From positions 1 through 64,000 of the forward strand of contig JAUIGE010000014.1 of assembly GCA_030430205.1 (NCBI GenBank): a stretch of 64,000 nt of DNA. Direction: 5' to 3'. Positions 9,518 to 18,619 of this stretch are shown one piece after another; positions within the stretch are counted from its first letter, which is position 1; every line of letters starts with the position of its first letter. The notes beneath the pieces were generated by a model. The model was not told where the DNA came from. It saw only the letters and a program-made list of their open reading frames with translations, and did not search any database. A program made the position numbers and the translations under genes. Source of the stretch: Bacteroidia bacterium (GTDB lineage Bacteria; Bacteroidota; Bacteroidia; J057).

Positions 9518-9685
9518 CGAAATCAGAGGCGAGAGCCGAGATACGAGACAAGATGAAACCCGAAACTCGAAACCCGAAACTCGAAACCCGAAACCCTCCC
9601 CCCTCCCGATCGAACAAGAAAGCATCAAAACGTGAAAATGTGAATTGCAGGAATGAGTGAAAACTGGTTCCTGTATTTTTTTTAT

Positions 9686-9718
9686 ACAAAAAACTGGTAA
9701 CTACCTAAAGTTACCAGT
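9686..9718 (-). terminator. Rho-independent terminator, minus strand
   Basis: Read on the minus strand, ACTGGTAACT and AGTTACCAGT (9693-9718) form a 10-bp hairpin with a 6-nt loop, followed at once by a T-run. It sits about 260 bp past the RND pump stop codon and is the likely end of the efflux operon. Confidence 0.7.
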
Positions 9719-9978
9719 CACAAGCACATGTGAAATATCGCTAAATACTCACCCGCTTTGGTTCGAGGGATATTTCAGAAAGTTAAATACCTTGATTTTG
9801 CTTCCTTTCGCCATTTGCTTCAAGGTCCATTGCATAATCTGTTTTTCATACTCCATGAGAAACCACTTATTGGAACGTTTTTGAAAAAGGGTACCCTGAA
9901 AAACAGAGTACCTCAAAAATGACGATGAAAAGAACTTGACAATCTCAAACAATCGTACCTACCAATCATCTTTTTTAT
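9719..9978. other. Spacer between efflux operon and terminator
   Basis: About 260 bp. A minus-strand frame of 67 codons (9749-9952) starts 26 bp after the pump gene and ends before the terminator. It has no recognisable domain and its composition is unremarkable, so it may be a small gene or untranslated 3' RNA. Confidence 0.3.
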
Positions 9979-12900
9979 CTACAATGTTTCTGTTATCAAT
10001 TTTTCAGGGTTTGAGCGTTTAAATTTGCGGCCAAACCAATCCTGCATGATATCTGAAATGCGATAGGCCACAGGAACAATGATCATGGTTAGGATCATCG
10101 AACTGGTCAGCCCGCCGATGAGTACCCATGCAAGGCCATTTTTCCACTCGGAGCCAGCTCCGGCTGCGATCGCGATGGGAACCATCGCTATGACCATGGC
10201 AATGGTTGTCATGAGGATCGGGCGAAAACGCTGAAGCGTACCTTCAATCACGGCCTCATAGGCATCCATGCCTTCTCTTTTGAGTTGGTTGACGAAGTCA
10301 ACGATCAGGATCGCATTTTTGACCACCAGACCTACCAACATAATCAATCCCAGCATACCAAAAATACTCATGGACTCCATGGCAAGCGCCAGGGCAAGCA
10401 AGGCTCCAATCAGGGCCACAGGGACAGAAAACAATACCACAAAAGGGTGAATGTAGTTGTCATATAGCGCCACCATGATGAGGTAAACAAGCAAAATGGA
10501 AGTCAACAGCGCGAATAACAAGCTCCCAAAGGCTTCCGTTTGGTTTTCCAAATCGCCTCCCATATTGACATCTACCCCAGCGGGTATTTCAATTTGGCTG
10601 ACCATAGCCTCGACTTCCTGCCCTACGGTGCCTACAGGTCTGCCCACTACCTGGGCCTCAACGGTAAGCGAACTGATTTTGTCCTTGCGGTCGAGGCGAC
10701 TGGGGCCGGAGGCTGCTTCGATGGAAGCAAACTGGCTAAGCCTGACAAGCTGCCCTTTATTGTTCAAAAAGGTCAATTGCCTGATATCTTCCATGTTACG
10801 GCGGTCGAAAGCATCCAATTGCACCCGAATATCATATTCGTAGTTTCCATCTTTGAATCGGGTATCGGTATTCCCTGTAAATGCATTTTGCATGGTGATA
10901 CCGACCATATCCAGGGTCAAACCCAGGTCCGCCATTTTGTTACGGTCGATATCGACCTTGATCTCAGGATTACCTCCTTCGACGGTGGACTTTACCTCAG
11001 AAGTGCCCGGCACTTTTTTTACCGCTTCCTGTATCAGCTCGCTGATGGCGAGCATCTCCTCCAGATCAGAACCCTGCACGATCACCTGTACAGGAGCCGC
11101 TCCTCCCCCACCGACCATGCTGACAGGCGATGCGGTAAACTTTACCCCGGGAATCTCTTGCTGAAGCCTTGTTTTGACGGTACGTGCGTATTCGGCAGAG
11201 GTAAAGTCTCTCTCTTCGGCTGGCACCAGTTTTACATTAAGTTCAGACAGATAGGAACTGGTATTTCCTGCCATTCCGCCACCGCCCTGGCCTACAGTGG
11301 TAAAAATATTTATTACATGCGGATCATTGAGCAGCAGATTCTCCACTTGCTGGCTGACCGTATTGGTCTGCTCCAGGGGTGTTTCTTTGGGAAGCTCCAT
11401 TTTGACAATAAACTCTCCATTATCCCCCGCTGCTACAAATTCCATCCCGATAAATCCGTTGGAAACAAGCGTAAAGGAGGCGAAAACCAGCCCGAAAATG
11501 GCTCCCATGGTGATGCGCTTGTGGTTCAGAGACCACTTCAATATTTTCCTATATCCTTCCTGTATGGAATGGATGAAGCTTTCAAACAGGAGCAATACCC
11601 ACTGAAAAGGGTTCTTTTTGTTGAGGTGGGTAAGTTTGGTAAAGCGGGAAGCCAGAAGGGGCGTCAGGGTAAAAGATACCAGCAAGCTGATCGCAGTAGA
11701 GGCCACGACCACCAATGAAAACTGGCGCAGCAAGTCTGCAACGATACCGGATACCAGACCGATCGGCAAGAATACCACAATGATCACCAGGGTAATAGAG
11801 GTGACGGAGAGGCCAATCTCCTTCCAGGTTTCTATGGCCGCCTGTCGGGCGCTGCTTCCCTTCTCCATGCGTGCATGGATATTCTCCAGCACCACGATGC
11901 TGTCATCCACCAATATACCGACCACCAGAGAGAGGGCAAGCAGGGTCATGAGGTTGAGGGTAAAGCCTGCAAGGCTCATGAAGGCAAAAGTCGTGATGAT
12001 GGATACAGGTATGGCTACCATCACTATGATGGCATTTCGCACATTATGCAAAAAGAAGAGCATAATGACCGCCACCAGCAAAACCGCGAGGAGCAGGTCA
12101 AAAATAACCGAATTGGCTGCTTCCAGGGTAAAGACAGAGCTATCCTGAGCTATCTCAAACTGTAAGTTTTCCGCTGAATAGTCTATTTCCAAAGCAGCCA
12201 TTTTTTCCTGTACCTGCTTGCTTACTTCCACGGTATTGCCGTCAGATTGCTTGGTGATCAGGATCCCCAGGGAGTTTTTGCCATTGATACGGGAAATGGT
12301 CTGTGTTTCTTTTTGGGTGTCGTAGACCTCTGCTACATCATGCAGGTAAACCTGAGAGCCATCCGGGAGGGTCGTGATAACCAGGTCTCTTAATTCACTT
12401 AAGCCTTTTATTTTACCTGAAAGACGGACCAGGATATCCTGCTCATCGTCTTTTACACTACCTGTAGGGAACTCCAGGTTGCCCTGGGCGATGGCCTGTG
12501 ATACCTGAAGCAGGGAAATATTATAATAGTTGAGTTTGTCGCCATCGACATTCACTTTGATCTCCCTCTCTACGGCACCGATAACGGATACCTGGGCGAC
12601 GCCTTCGATACGGGCCATTTCTGGCTGTATTTTGTTTTCAAATAATTCGGTGAATTCGACCTCATCCATATTGGAGGTAGCTCCAATCCGCATGATAGGC
12701 ATTTCAGTGAAAGAAAACTTATTGATACTTGGATCGAGTATCTCTTCCGGCAAAGAAGACATGATGGCGTCTATTTTGCGCTGGGCGCTTTGCACCGCCT
12801 GGTCGATATCCGAGCCATATTTCAGGTTGACGATGACAGTGGAAAAGCTTTCCATGGAGATCGCCTGCGTTCCTTCCAGGTTTTCAAGCGTGGAGATCGC

Positions 12901-13107
12901 ATCTTCGATCTTTTGGGTGACTGAGCTTTCTACTTCATTGGGTGAAGCTCCGGGATAGGGAGTTGAAATGGTCAGCACCGGGGCATTGATGTCCGGGAGG
13001 AGCTCATAGGTAAGGCTTTGGTAGCCGTATAAGCCGAAGAAAACCAGGACAGTGAATATTACTACGACCAGTGAAGGGCGTTTTACAGATAATTCTGTTA
13101 TTGACAT
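9979..13107 (-). CDS. RND multidrug efflux pump, AcrB/HAE1-like permease
   Basis: Inner-membrane proton-driven resistance-nodulation-division transporter, 1042 residues, the normal size for hydrophobe/amphiphile exporters. It has an N-terminal anchor helix (PSLVVVIFTVLVFFGLYGY), two large periplasmic porter loops, and two six-helix bundles. Visible conserved stretches are GILVDDSIVVLENIHARME, which carries the acidic pair in TM4, and GLVVKNAILIVDFVNQ with TLQRFRPILMTTIAMV in the second half. It works as a trimer with the adaptor and TolC protein encoded just upstream on the same strand (43 bp and then 33 bp gaps), a complete tripartite pump. Substrates are unknown. Confidence 0.95.
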   Translation of the reverse strand: MSITELSVKRPSLVVVIFTVLVFFGLYGYQSLTYELLPDINAPVLTISTPYPGASPNEVESSVTQKIEDAISTLENLEGTQAISMESFSTVIVNLKYGSDIDQAVQSAQRKIDAIMSSLPEEILDPSINKFSFTEMPIMRIGATSNMDEVEFTELFENKIQPEMARIEGVAQVSVIGAVEREIKVNVDGDKLNYYNISLLQVSQAIAQGNLEFPTGSVKDDEQDILVRLSGKIKGLSELRDLVITTLPDGSQVYLHDVAEVYDTQKETQTISRINGKNSLGILITKQSDGNTVEVSKQVQEKMAALEIDYSAENLQFEIAQDSSVFTLEAANSVIFDLLLAVLLVAVIMLFFLHNVRNAIIVMVAIPVSIITTFAFMSLAGFTLNLMTLLALSLVVGILVDDSIVVLENIHARMEKGSSARQAAIETWKEIGLSVTSITLVIIVVFLPIGLVSGIVADLLRQFSLVVVASTAISLLVSFTLTPLLASRFTKLTHLNKKNPFQWVLLLFESFIHSIQEGYRKILKWSLNHKRITMGAIFGLVFASFTLVSNGFIGMEFVAAGDNGEFIVKMELPKETPLEQTNTVSQQVENLLLNDPHVINIFTTVGQGGGGMAGNTSSYLSELNVKLVPAEERDFTSAEYARTVKTRLQQEIPGVKFTASPVSMVGGGGAAPVQVIVQGSDLEEMLAISELIQEAVKKVPGTSEVKSTVEGGNPEIKVDIDRNKMADLGLTLDMVGITMQNAFTGNTDTRFKDGNYEYDIRVQLDAFDRRNMEDIRQLTFLNNKGQLVRLSQFASIEAASGPSRLDRKDKISSLTVEAQVVGRPVGTVGQEVEAMVSQIEIPAGVDVNMGGDLENQTEAFGSLLFALLTSILLVYLIMVALYDNYIHPFVVLFSVPVALIGALLALALAMESMSIFGMLGLIMLVGLVVKNAILIVDFVNQLKREGMDAYEAVIEGTLQRFRPILMTTIAMVIAMVPIAIAAGAGSEWKNGLAWVLIGGLTSSMILTMIIVPVAYRISDIMQDWFGRKFKRSNPEKLITETL

Positions 13108-13150
13108 GACTAAATATTTTGTGCTATTTTTTTATGCTGATTGGAAGCAA

Positions 13151-14251
13151 TTACTTCATGATTTCATTCGGCTTGTCCTCATTGAGAATGCGGACTTTCT
13201 TGCCACTTTCGAGATTGATCTGGCCTGAGGTGACCACCTTTTCACCCACTTCCAATCCTGAAAGTACCCATACCTGATCTTCATGAATCTCTCCCAACTG
13301 CACTTCTTTTTCAGAGACAATCATATCTTGCTGAACCACAAATACTTTGGGATTTTTGACGCTGCCCAGGATGCTTTTTCGTGGGACGAAAAGGCCATAA
13401 GCCGCTTCTCCTTTGCCCAGATCAATAGAAACTGTGCCATACATACCTGGCTTCAGGGGATTTTCTTTGCTGTTATTGATCTCTATTTCGACCTCATATT
13501 TACGTGCTTGATCGGATTGTATGCTGATCAGATTCACACGTCCGTTAAACTCAAGGTCAGGATATACTTCTGTAAATATTTTTACTTTTTGTCCTTTTTG
13601 AATTTTGACAATGTCAGTCTCCGGGACTTTGACCACCAACTTCAGTTGGTTTATGTCTACCACGGTTGCCAACTCCATTCCCGGCGCGGCAAAACTGCCT
13701 TCTTCTACCCTTATCTCCTTGATAAAGCCCGTCATGGGAGAACTCACAGTTGTATAATTCAATTGCTGCTTGATGGCCGCAAGATTGGCTTCGGCATTGG
13801 CCAGACCCAACTTGACATCTTCAAATTGCTGCTGGCTGATCGCTCCTGCTGTTAGGAGTCTTTCATACCTTTCGACATCCTTACGGGACTTGGCGAGAGA
13901 TGCGTCAGCTGTTTTCAATTGTGCCTGGATGGTGGTATTGTCAATCTTGGCTATTCGCTGGCCTTTGGATACTTTTTGGCCTTCTTCGATTGCCAGAAGC
14001 GTAATGCGGCCCTGGCCTTCAGCATTGATTTTCAACTCTTTGCGTGCCGCAAAGGTGCCTGTAAGAGATAGGCTATTGTCCACCTCCATTTTTTTGACCT
14101 CTGCTATACGCACGGGAACTTCACCGATAATGGTCTCCGTAATTTCTGCGTTGGCATCAATTTCTTTCTTATTGGAAGCCAGCGTCATCCCTATCCAAAA
14201 GATAAGCGCCAGGCCTAATCCTATTACCAATATTCTTTTAATTGTCTTCAT
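13151..14251 (-). CDS. RND efflux periplasmic adaptor (HlyD/MFP family)
   Basis: Membrane fusion protein joining the RND pump to the outer-membrane channel. It has 366 residues, an N-terminal signal/anchor (IKRILVIGLGLALIFWIGM), then the barrel-sandwich and hairpin: a lipoyl-like half (KINAEGQGRITLLAIEEGQK), a coiled-coil hairpin (about 115-175), the second lipoyl half (TVSSPMTGFIKEIRVEEGS), a beta-barrel domain and a membrane-proximal domain ending LESGKKVRILNED. No lipobox cysteine is visible, so it is probably membrane-anchored by the helix. It is the middle gene of the efflux operon. Confidence 0.94.
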   Translation of the reverse strand: MKTIKRILVIGLGLALIFWIGMTLASNKKEIDANAEITETIIGEVPVRIAEVKKMEVDNSLSLTGTFAARKELKINAEGQGRITLLAIEEGQKVSKGQRIAKIDNTTIQAQLKTADASLAKSRKDVERYERLLTAGAISQQQFEDVKLGLANAEANLAAIKQQLNYTTVSSPMTGFIKEIRVEEGSFAAPGMELATVVDINQLKLVVKVPETDIVKIQKGQKVKIFTEVYPDLEFNGRVNLISIQSDQARKYEVEIEINNSKENPLKPGMYGTVSIDLGKGEAAYGLFVPRKSILGSVKNPKVFVVQQDMIVSEKEVQLGEIHEDQVWVLSGLEVGEKVVTSGQINLESGKKVRILNEDKPNEIMK

Positions 14252-14284
14252 TTTATTGTGATGTACTATTTGATGGGTATTGTC

Positions 14285-15673
14285 TTAATTGTCTTGTGTT
14301 TGCTTGATGATGTTTGCCAGCTCACCGCTGGTTTTCAGGTGATCCAATTCGGATAACTTAAGCTGAAAAAGAGCTGTCAAATATTGCGTTTGTGCCTGTT
14401 TTAAGCTGGTTTCAGCATTTAGTAGCTCCGTAAGAGGTGCCACCCCTTCTTTATAGGAAAGCTGTGTCACATCATAAAGTGCCTCTGCCAAATCCATATT
14501 TTCATTTTGGGCTTCGAGCACCCTGCGGTTTTGAATTAAGCCTTCATTTGCATTGGCAAATTCCATTTTGGTGACCTGTGTGAGGTACATTTTATCCTGT
14601 AGCAACTGCTCTCTTTTCACCTTGATCTGTTGGGTTTTCGCTTGCTTTTGTCCCCCATCAAAAATCGGAATGCTCAAACTGAGGCCCCAACTACCTGAAG
14701 TGAAGTCACTTAAGGGCACCTCTTTGTTAAACAAAGCATCGGTCTGTCCCTGCCATCCATATTGAGCGAAGGCGGCCAGGCCAGGCGCATAGCCTGCCAG
14801 CGTATTTTTCCGTTCGAGCTCGTTGAGCTTAAATTGCTCTTCGAGCAGACGCAAATTGGTATTTGCACTTAAGATCAATCGGGGAGCGAGCTCATATTTG
14901 ATTTCATTTTCCTCCAGGCCCGTGAGCAGCAATTCTTCCTCCTGGGGAAAATTCATGTACAACTTCAACAGGCGGTTAAGTTGAGACATGCTGAGCTCCA
15001 GGTTGGTCTGCTCGGTGAGCAGGTTGGTTCGGTTTACCCGTAATTGATCTACATCAATTTTTTTGATCAGGCCTTCTTCGTACTGAATTTCAGCAATTTC
15101 AAACAGGCGATTCATCCTGTTCAGGTTGGCATCTAATATGGTTCCTTGCTGCTCAAGTTGTTGTATCTGCAAAAAGACCTGCGCTACATTGTAGACCAAA
15201 TCTTCAATTGTCTTGAAGGTGCTCAGTTGCATCAAAGATTGCGAAGCTTTCGCTGCTTTCAAGCCTACAAAGTAGGATTGGTTGTACAGCAGCTGGTTGA
15301 GCTGGGCTGTGCCGCTGAAATTGTAGCGAACGCCAAACTTGACCGGAATGGTCGTACCCGGCTGCCCAAATACTTCGCCCGGCAGCAATTGCTGCGGCAA
15401 AGAGAAGTTGTCCAGCGCTTGCGCCTGACCCGAAAGCTGGGGAAGCCCTGATGCTTTGATTTCTTTTATCTGGTAAGCGGTCGCTACTTCATCCAATTGA
15501 GCTTTAAGGACATTGGGGTTATTTTGCACAGCAAAATTGATACAGGATCTTAGATCCATGGGGGATTTTGTTTCCAGCGAGGCCTCCTGTGCCTGCGCAA
15601 GCCCACCCATTCCCAGAAGGAGGCAAAACAGCCCCAGGCTATGTAAAATTTTGATGAAAGAGGAGTTATACAT
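14285..15673 (-). CDS. TolC-family outer membrane efflux protein
   Basis: Outer-membrane channel of the tripartite pump. 462 residues, with a signal peptide ending near LAQAQE (about residue 28), then the two repeated OEP halves: long amphipathic helices (for example LDEVATAYQIKEIKASGLPQ and YEEGLIKKIDVDQLRVNRTN) around short beta segments (RYNFSGTAQLNQLLYNQSYF; SLSIPIFDGGQKQAK). The C-terminal KEGVAPLTELLNAETSLKQA is typical of the family. It is the first gene of the operon, so transcription should start in the 162-bp spacer before it, next to the regulator gene. Confidence 0.93.
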   Translation of the reverse strand: MYNSSFIKILHSLGLFCLLLGMGGLAQAQEASLETKSPMDLRSCINFAVQNNPNVLKAQLDEVATAYQIKEIKASGLPQLSGQAQALDNFSLPQQLLPGEVFGQPGTTIPVKFGVRYNFSGTAQLNQLLYNQSYFVGLKAAKASQSLMQLSTFKTIEDLVYNVAQVFLQIQQLEQQGTILDANLNRMNRLFEIAEIQYEEGLIKKIDVDQLRVNRTNLLTEQTNLELSMSQLNRLLKLYMNFPQEEELLLTGLEENEIKYELAPRLILSANTNLRLLEEQFKLNELERKNTLAGYAPGLAAFAQYGWQGQTDALFNKEVPLSDFTSGSWGLSLSIPIFDGGQKQAKTQQIKVKREQLLQDKMYLTQVTKMEFANANEGLIQNRRVLEAQNENMDLAEALYDVTQLSYKEGVAPLTELLNAETSLKQAQTQYLTALFQLKLSELDHLKTSGELANIIKQTQDN

Positions 15674-15741
15674 GAATTTTTGGATAAAAATATTTTGGTT
15701 TTTCTAGTTCTGTATTTACAGAACCATCTGCTTAAAAAAAT

Positions 15742-15760
15742 TACCGAAATGACTTCGGTA
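15742..15760. promoter_or_regulatory. Palindromic candidate operator 1
   Basis: Perfect inverted repeat TACCGAA-ATGAC-TTCGGTA in the spacer between the tolC-like gene and the upstream regulator gene. It shares the half-site TTCGG with the second palindrome 41 bp further on. Its location points to binding of the GbsR/MarR-type regulator. Confidence 0.55.
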
Positions 15761-15800
15761 TGTGACAGATAAGGAACAATACTGCAAAACTACATAAATG

Positions 15801-15818
15801 GTTCGGTTAATTCCGAAC
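15801..15818. promoter_or_regulatory. Palindromic candidate operator 2
   Basis: Inverted repeat GTTCGG-TTAATT-CCGAAC, 18 bp before the stop codon of the regulator gene. The inner bases again read TTCGG...CCGAA, as in operator 1. A looser palindrome, TTTGGTT/AACCAAA (16354-16379), lies just upstream of the regulator start and may serve autoregulation. Confidence 0.5.
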
Positions 15819-15835
15819 TAAATGAAATATTTTTT

Positions 15836-16342
15836 TCATTTAGTTGATTTTTGCTCGGATTTCCACTTTTCCAGGAGGTCCTGCATGCCCAGGGTGATGT
15901 ATTCATAAAACTCTACGACCTTTTCTACGCCTTCATTAAAATCCTGGTGCTTGCTGTCTTTTCTGAATTCCAGTATATCCTGGGCGAGGCCCAAAGCAAT
16001 GGTGGCTTGCTGAAGGCGCATCTGCTCAACCTCCAGCCATTTCTTTGTATTTACCCTAAAATAACGCTTTCTATCTCCGCTAAAGGTAAAGTAATCAACG
16101 AGTCCGGATTGCTCCAGGGCTTTTAAAGCGGTACTGATAGAGCTTTTGCTGGCTTGCAAAAACTCAGTTATGTCATAGAAATTTTGGTAGGGAGGATCTG
16201 AAAGAATCAAAAAGGCGAACAGCCTTCCTGCCAGTGGGGTAATAGCAGAAGCCTTGGCTTGTTGCTCTAAAAAAACACCTATTTTTTCCACTTGCTCCCG
16301 GATAAGGGCTTCCTTTTCAGTGGCATTATTTACTTTTTCCAT
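15836..16342 (-). CDS. GbsR/MarR-family transcriptional regulator
   Basis: 168-residue winged-helix regulator. The HTH region covers about residues 38-95 (AGRLFAFLILSDPPYQNF, DITEFLQASKSSISTALKAL, GDRKRYFRVN wing), followed by helical dimerisation segments. The layout resembles GbsR-type proteins rather than classical MarR. It lies directly upstream of, and in the same direction as, the efflux operon. Together with two palindromes in the spacer this suggests that it represses the pump until an inducer binds. It may share a transcript with the operon. Confidence 0.85.
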   Translation of the reverse strand: MEKVNNATEKEALIREQVEKIGVFLEQQAKASAITPLAGRLFAFLILSDPPYQNFYDITEFLQASKSSISTALKALEQSGLVDYFTFSGDRKRYFRVNTKKWLEVEQMRLQQATIALGLAQDILEFRKDSKHQDFNEGVEKVVEFYEYITLGMQDLLEKWKSEQKSTK

Positions 16343-16353
16343 AAATCATTTCT

Positions 16354-16379
16354 TTTGGTTTTGCTATTAACGAACCAAA
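16354..16379. promoter_or_regulatory. Weak palindrome upstream of regulator
   Basis: TTTGGTT and AACCAAA separated by 12 bp, 12 bp upstream of the GbsR-like ATG. It could be an autoregulatory site, but its half-sites differ from the two stronger palindromes. Confidence 0.25.
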
Positions 16380-16491
16380 CTTATGAAAAGTTTGCTTTAA
16401 TCCCTATTGTGAGATGCGTGTTGATTTTTTGTTTATTCACTTTTATAGGTAGAATAGGTAACTTGGTCTATCGCACTTCAAGCCTCATCCC

Positions 16492-17598
16492 ATGAAAAAA
16501 CAACTTGCCTTCATTACCTCATTGCTACTCTTCTTTCACTTTTTAGCAGCCCAAAAAAGCGCAAAGGAATTACTATTGGAAAGTTTTTGGCTGATCCAAC
16601 AGGACAAGCTGGTTTCAGCTCAAAAGCTGCTTGCGCAGATAGATATTGTAGCTGCTGACAGCCTTTATATAGAAGTGGCTAAGTCAATAGCGAATAGCTC
16701 GTCGGGGGATTATTCAGACAATCCTTTTTGGCTAAAAATAGATGAACATATCTTTCTGATGGCAGGTGAGGCATCCCAAAATGGGAAGTATGACTGGGCA
16801 AATCAATTGCTTCTTTTTTTGAAAAATGAGGTCCCTGATTCGTTAAAATCAGGCTTTTACGCTCCACCCTACAATTGGGTGACGCTTGTGATTGCCCGAA
16901 ACCTGAGCAAAGGAAAGCAAACTCAAAATGCAAAATCTTTATTCTTGCAATTGACTGCTGATACCTTAAAAAATGAGGAAGGATTTTTCAATAGCCCTTA
17001 CTGGCCAAGTGTTCATCTGAGCAATATATACCTCGATGAAGCGAAATATGATAGCGCTTTCATTTACCAGCAAATTGCTGAAAGGTATTTCTGGACTGGA
17101 TGTTCCTGGGACAATTCTCGATTTTGGAATCAATCCGTGATTCGGAAAGCAAGAATCTATGCGGGCCTGGGTCAAAAAGGCAGGGCCTTCCGCATGTTAC
17201 TGCCCTTTGCTTTTTCACCAGATGAAATGATGGATGAGGGTTTTATATTTGAAGAGGAATTTCCTTTGTCAAGCTTAAATCAGCTGCTGATTTCTTGCCT
17301 TGCTGATAGTGTGGGCAGCGATAGCCTGAAATTATGGGTTAAAACAAAAAACTATCATTTACTGGCAAAAGACAGCTTAGAAAAAGTCTTTAGGGACGCC
17401 CCCTTTGAAGAACATTGCTCTCAATGTAGCCTTAGCCTGGGCAACTTTTCGATATCTCTTTGGGACAAGAAGTACTATGTGGATTTACGGAATAAAAGTG
17501 TTGATTTTCACTTATTGTATTCCCAGGCACATTGTGAAGAAGCTGTTTTTCAATCTGTTTTTTGGCAGGAATTGCTTAAATGGGTGGAGAACAAATGA
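16492..17598 (+). CDS. Exported protein of unknown function
   Basis: 368 residues with an N-terminal signal peptide (MKKQLAFITSLLLFFHFLAA, cleavage near AAQK), so probably periplasmic. The body is rich in aromatic residues and Leu, with helical pairs that resemble degenerate TPR-like repeats (SAQKLLAQIDIVAADSLYI; KYDWANQLLLFLKNEV), but no family is recognised. Two pairs of cysteines occur, including EEHCSQCS near residue 306. It stands alone, with a 190-bp spacer containing an inverted repeat downstream. I assign no function. Confidence 0.7.
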   Translation: MKKQLAFITSLLLFFHFLAAQKSAKELLLESFWLIQQDKLVSAQKLLAQIDIVAADSLYIEVAKSIANSSSGDYSDNPFWLKIDEHIFLMAGEASQNGKYDWANQLLLFLKNEVPDSLKSGFYAPPYNWVTLVIARNLSKGKQTQNAKSLFLQLTADTLKNEEGFFNSPYWPSVHLSNIYLDEAKYDSAFIYQQIAERYFWTGCSWDNSRFWNQSVIRKARIYAGLGQKGRAFRMLLPFAFSPDEMMDEGFIFEEEFPLSSLNQLLISCLADSVGSDSLKLWVKTKNYHLLAKDSLEKVFRDAPFEEHCSQCSLSLGNFSISLWDKKYYVDLRNKSVDFHLLYSQAHCEEAVFQSVFWQELLKWVENK

Positions 17599-17662
17599 CC
17601 CTACTGATAAGCTATACTTAGGACCTGGTAGATTGTCTGTTTAAGTTTCTGCTCATGCAATA

Positions 17663-17760
17663 CCTGTTTTGAAACCATATAGGCCATTTAAGGGCATATA
17701 AGGCGAAAATGCGGTCATACTTATATGTTCTATATGCCCTTATATGGTTGTGCAAACAGG
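17663..17760. repeat. Imperfect inverted-repeat element
   Basis: CCTGTTTTGAAACCATATA at the left is mirrored by the complement of TATATGGTTGTGCAAACAGG at the right, with repeated GGGCATATAAGG-like blocks inside. The core TTATATGGTT also occurs at 63440-63449. It looks like a dispersed palindromic intergenic element, or a bidirectional terminator between the two converging genes. Confidence 0.6.
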
Positions 17761-17791
17761 ACTTTCTATGCGGTTCAAAGTATAATGCTTA

Positions 17792-18619
17792 CTATTCCTC
17801 TTTAGAGCCCTTTAGCCGTTTCACCTCTTTCAATGCCTTCTTATCCTCCCGGCTTGTACGTCTTTCCACTTTCTTAATATCCTCTTCCGGTGGCAAATTC
17901 TCGGGTTTCACATTGTTTTTCAGCAATAAGGAACGCACATCTTTATTGTTATCAATATGAATATCTGTGATGGCAGATTCGCCTTGAATTTCAGGATCAT
18001 CGCTTACATTATAAGTAGTCAAATCAGCAGCCAGGGCTTTGGCATTGAGTACAATCAAGGGGGCAAAATCCGCAAGTGGCTTATGTGCGGGCACATCCCA
18101 CTTTTTTTTCATATCACGGGTATCATTTCCGCCAAATAGGGCGGCATCCCCCTTGCTTCGAATTCTACCAAATCCTTTTTCATCAACGCCTCTTTGATAA
18201 ATAACTTTTGAAAGTTCCGTCTCACTTTTCCGCAGACGCACCCGGGAATTCATCCGCTTGTTTAGCTCCAGGCGCTCTTCGAGCAATTCCTGCTTGCGGG
18301 TCTGCAAGGCAAAATAGGATTGGGCGAAGGCGACCACCTCTTTCCTGGGATCGCTGTTTTGGGCGATGAGGTAACAGGCGTAGCGGGTGAGGGCATAATC
18401 TTTAATTTCTCGTTGCCCTCCTTTACCGACATCGATCATTTTGCCAACGCCGGCAAAATGATCTACAGGCTCCTCAGCGCTGTTTTTACAGGCTTCCATT
18501 GCTTTTTTGATTACCGACTCAAAGCGTCGCCACTGGTCATATCCCAGCAAAAGCTGTAAATCCCTCGCAAACCAGCATTCAATTCCTTCAATTTCACTTA
18601 CGGCAGCCTCAAAAGTCTC
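17792..18619 (-). CDS. dinD: DinD-like DNA-damage-inducible protein, 5' end probably lost
   Basis: Resembles DinD, an SOS-induced protein reported in E. coli to affect RecA filaments. Conserved stretches: CWFARDLQLLLGYDQWRRFE, DYALTRYACYLIAQNSDPRK and AFAQSYFALQTRKQE, then a basic C-terminus. The frame is open from 18619, just after a TGA, and reads straight into the conserved N-terminal region, but no ATG lies before it. The first possible starts are TTG codons inside the conserved block (for example at 18550). A heptamer repeat array begins about 20 bp upstream, so the original 5' end may have been replaced. It may be a truncated gene or may use a non-AUG start. Confidence 0.7.
   Translation of the reverse strand, partial: ETFEAAVSEIEGIECWFARDLQLLLGYDQWRRFESVIKKAMEACKNSAEEPVDHFAGVGKMIDVGKGGQREIKDYALTRYACYLIAQNSDPRKEVVAFAQSYFALQTRKQELLEERLELNKRMNSRVRLRKSETELSKVIYQRGVDEKGFGRIRSKGDAALFGGNDTRDMKKKWDVPAHKPLADFAPLIVLNAKALAADLTTYNVSDDPEIQGESAITDIHIDNNKDVRSLLLKNNVKPENLPPEEDIKKVERRTSREDKKALKEVKRLKGSKEE

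Larger units (their letters stand above)
9127..9600. repeat. Tandem ~197-bp units with heptamer repeats
   Basis: The block AATCAGAGGCGAGAGCCGAG starts at about 9127, 9324 and 9522, so a unit of about 197 bp is repeated twice in full and a third time in part. Each full unit is a 7-nt-period purine-rich array (GAGCCGA type), its pyrimidine-rich counterpart (CGCTTCC/TCTCGAA type), then a tRNA-like sequence. The third copy runs into a CGAAACC-type heptamer array instead. Confidence 0.9.

Noticed and set aside
9293-9689. Small frames on both strands over the tRNA-like units (one plus-strand of 87 codons, one minus-strand containing GEGFEPSRSG)
   Set aside because: They are translations of the RNA-like and heptamer sequences; GFEPSR-type peptides are a known artefact of reading through tRNA T-arms.
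10540-11718. Long plus-strand frame of 392 codons antisense to the RND pump
   Set aside because: It lies wholly inside the pump gene and reflects its codon bias; no family features.
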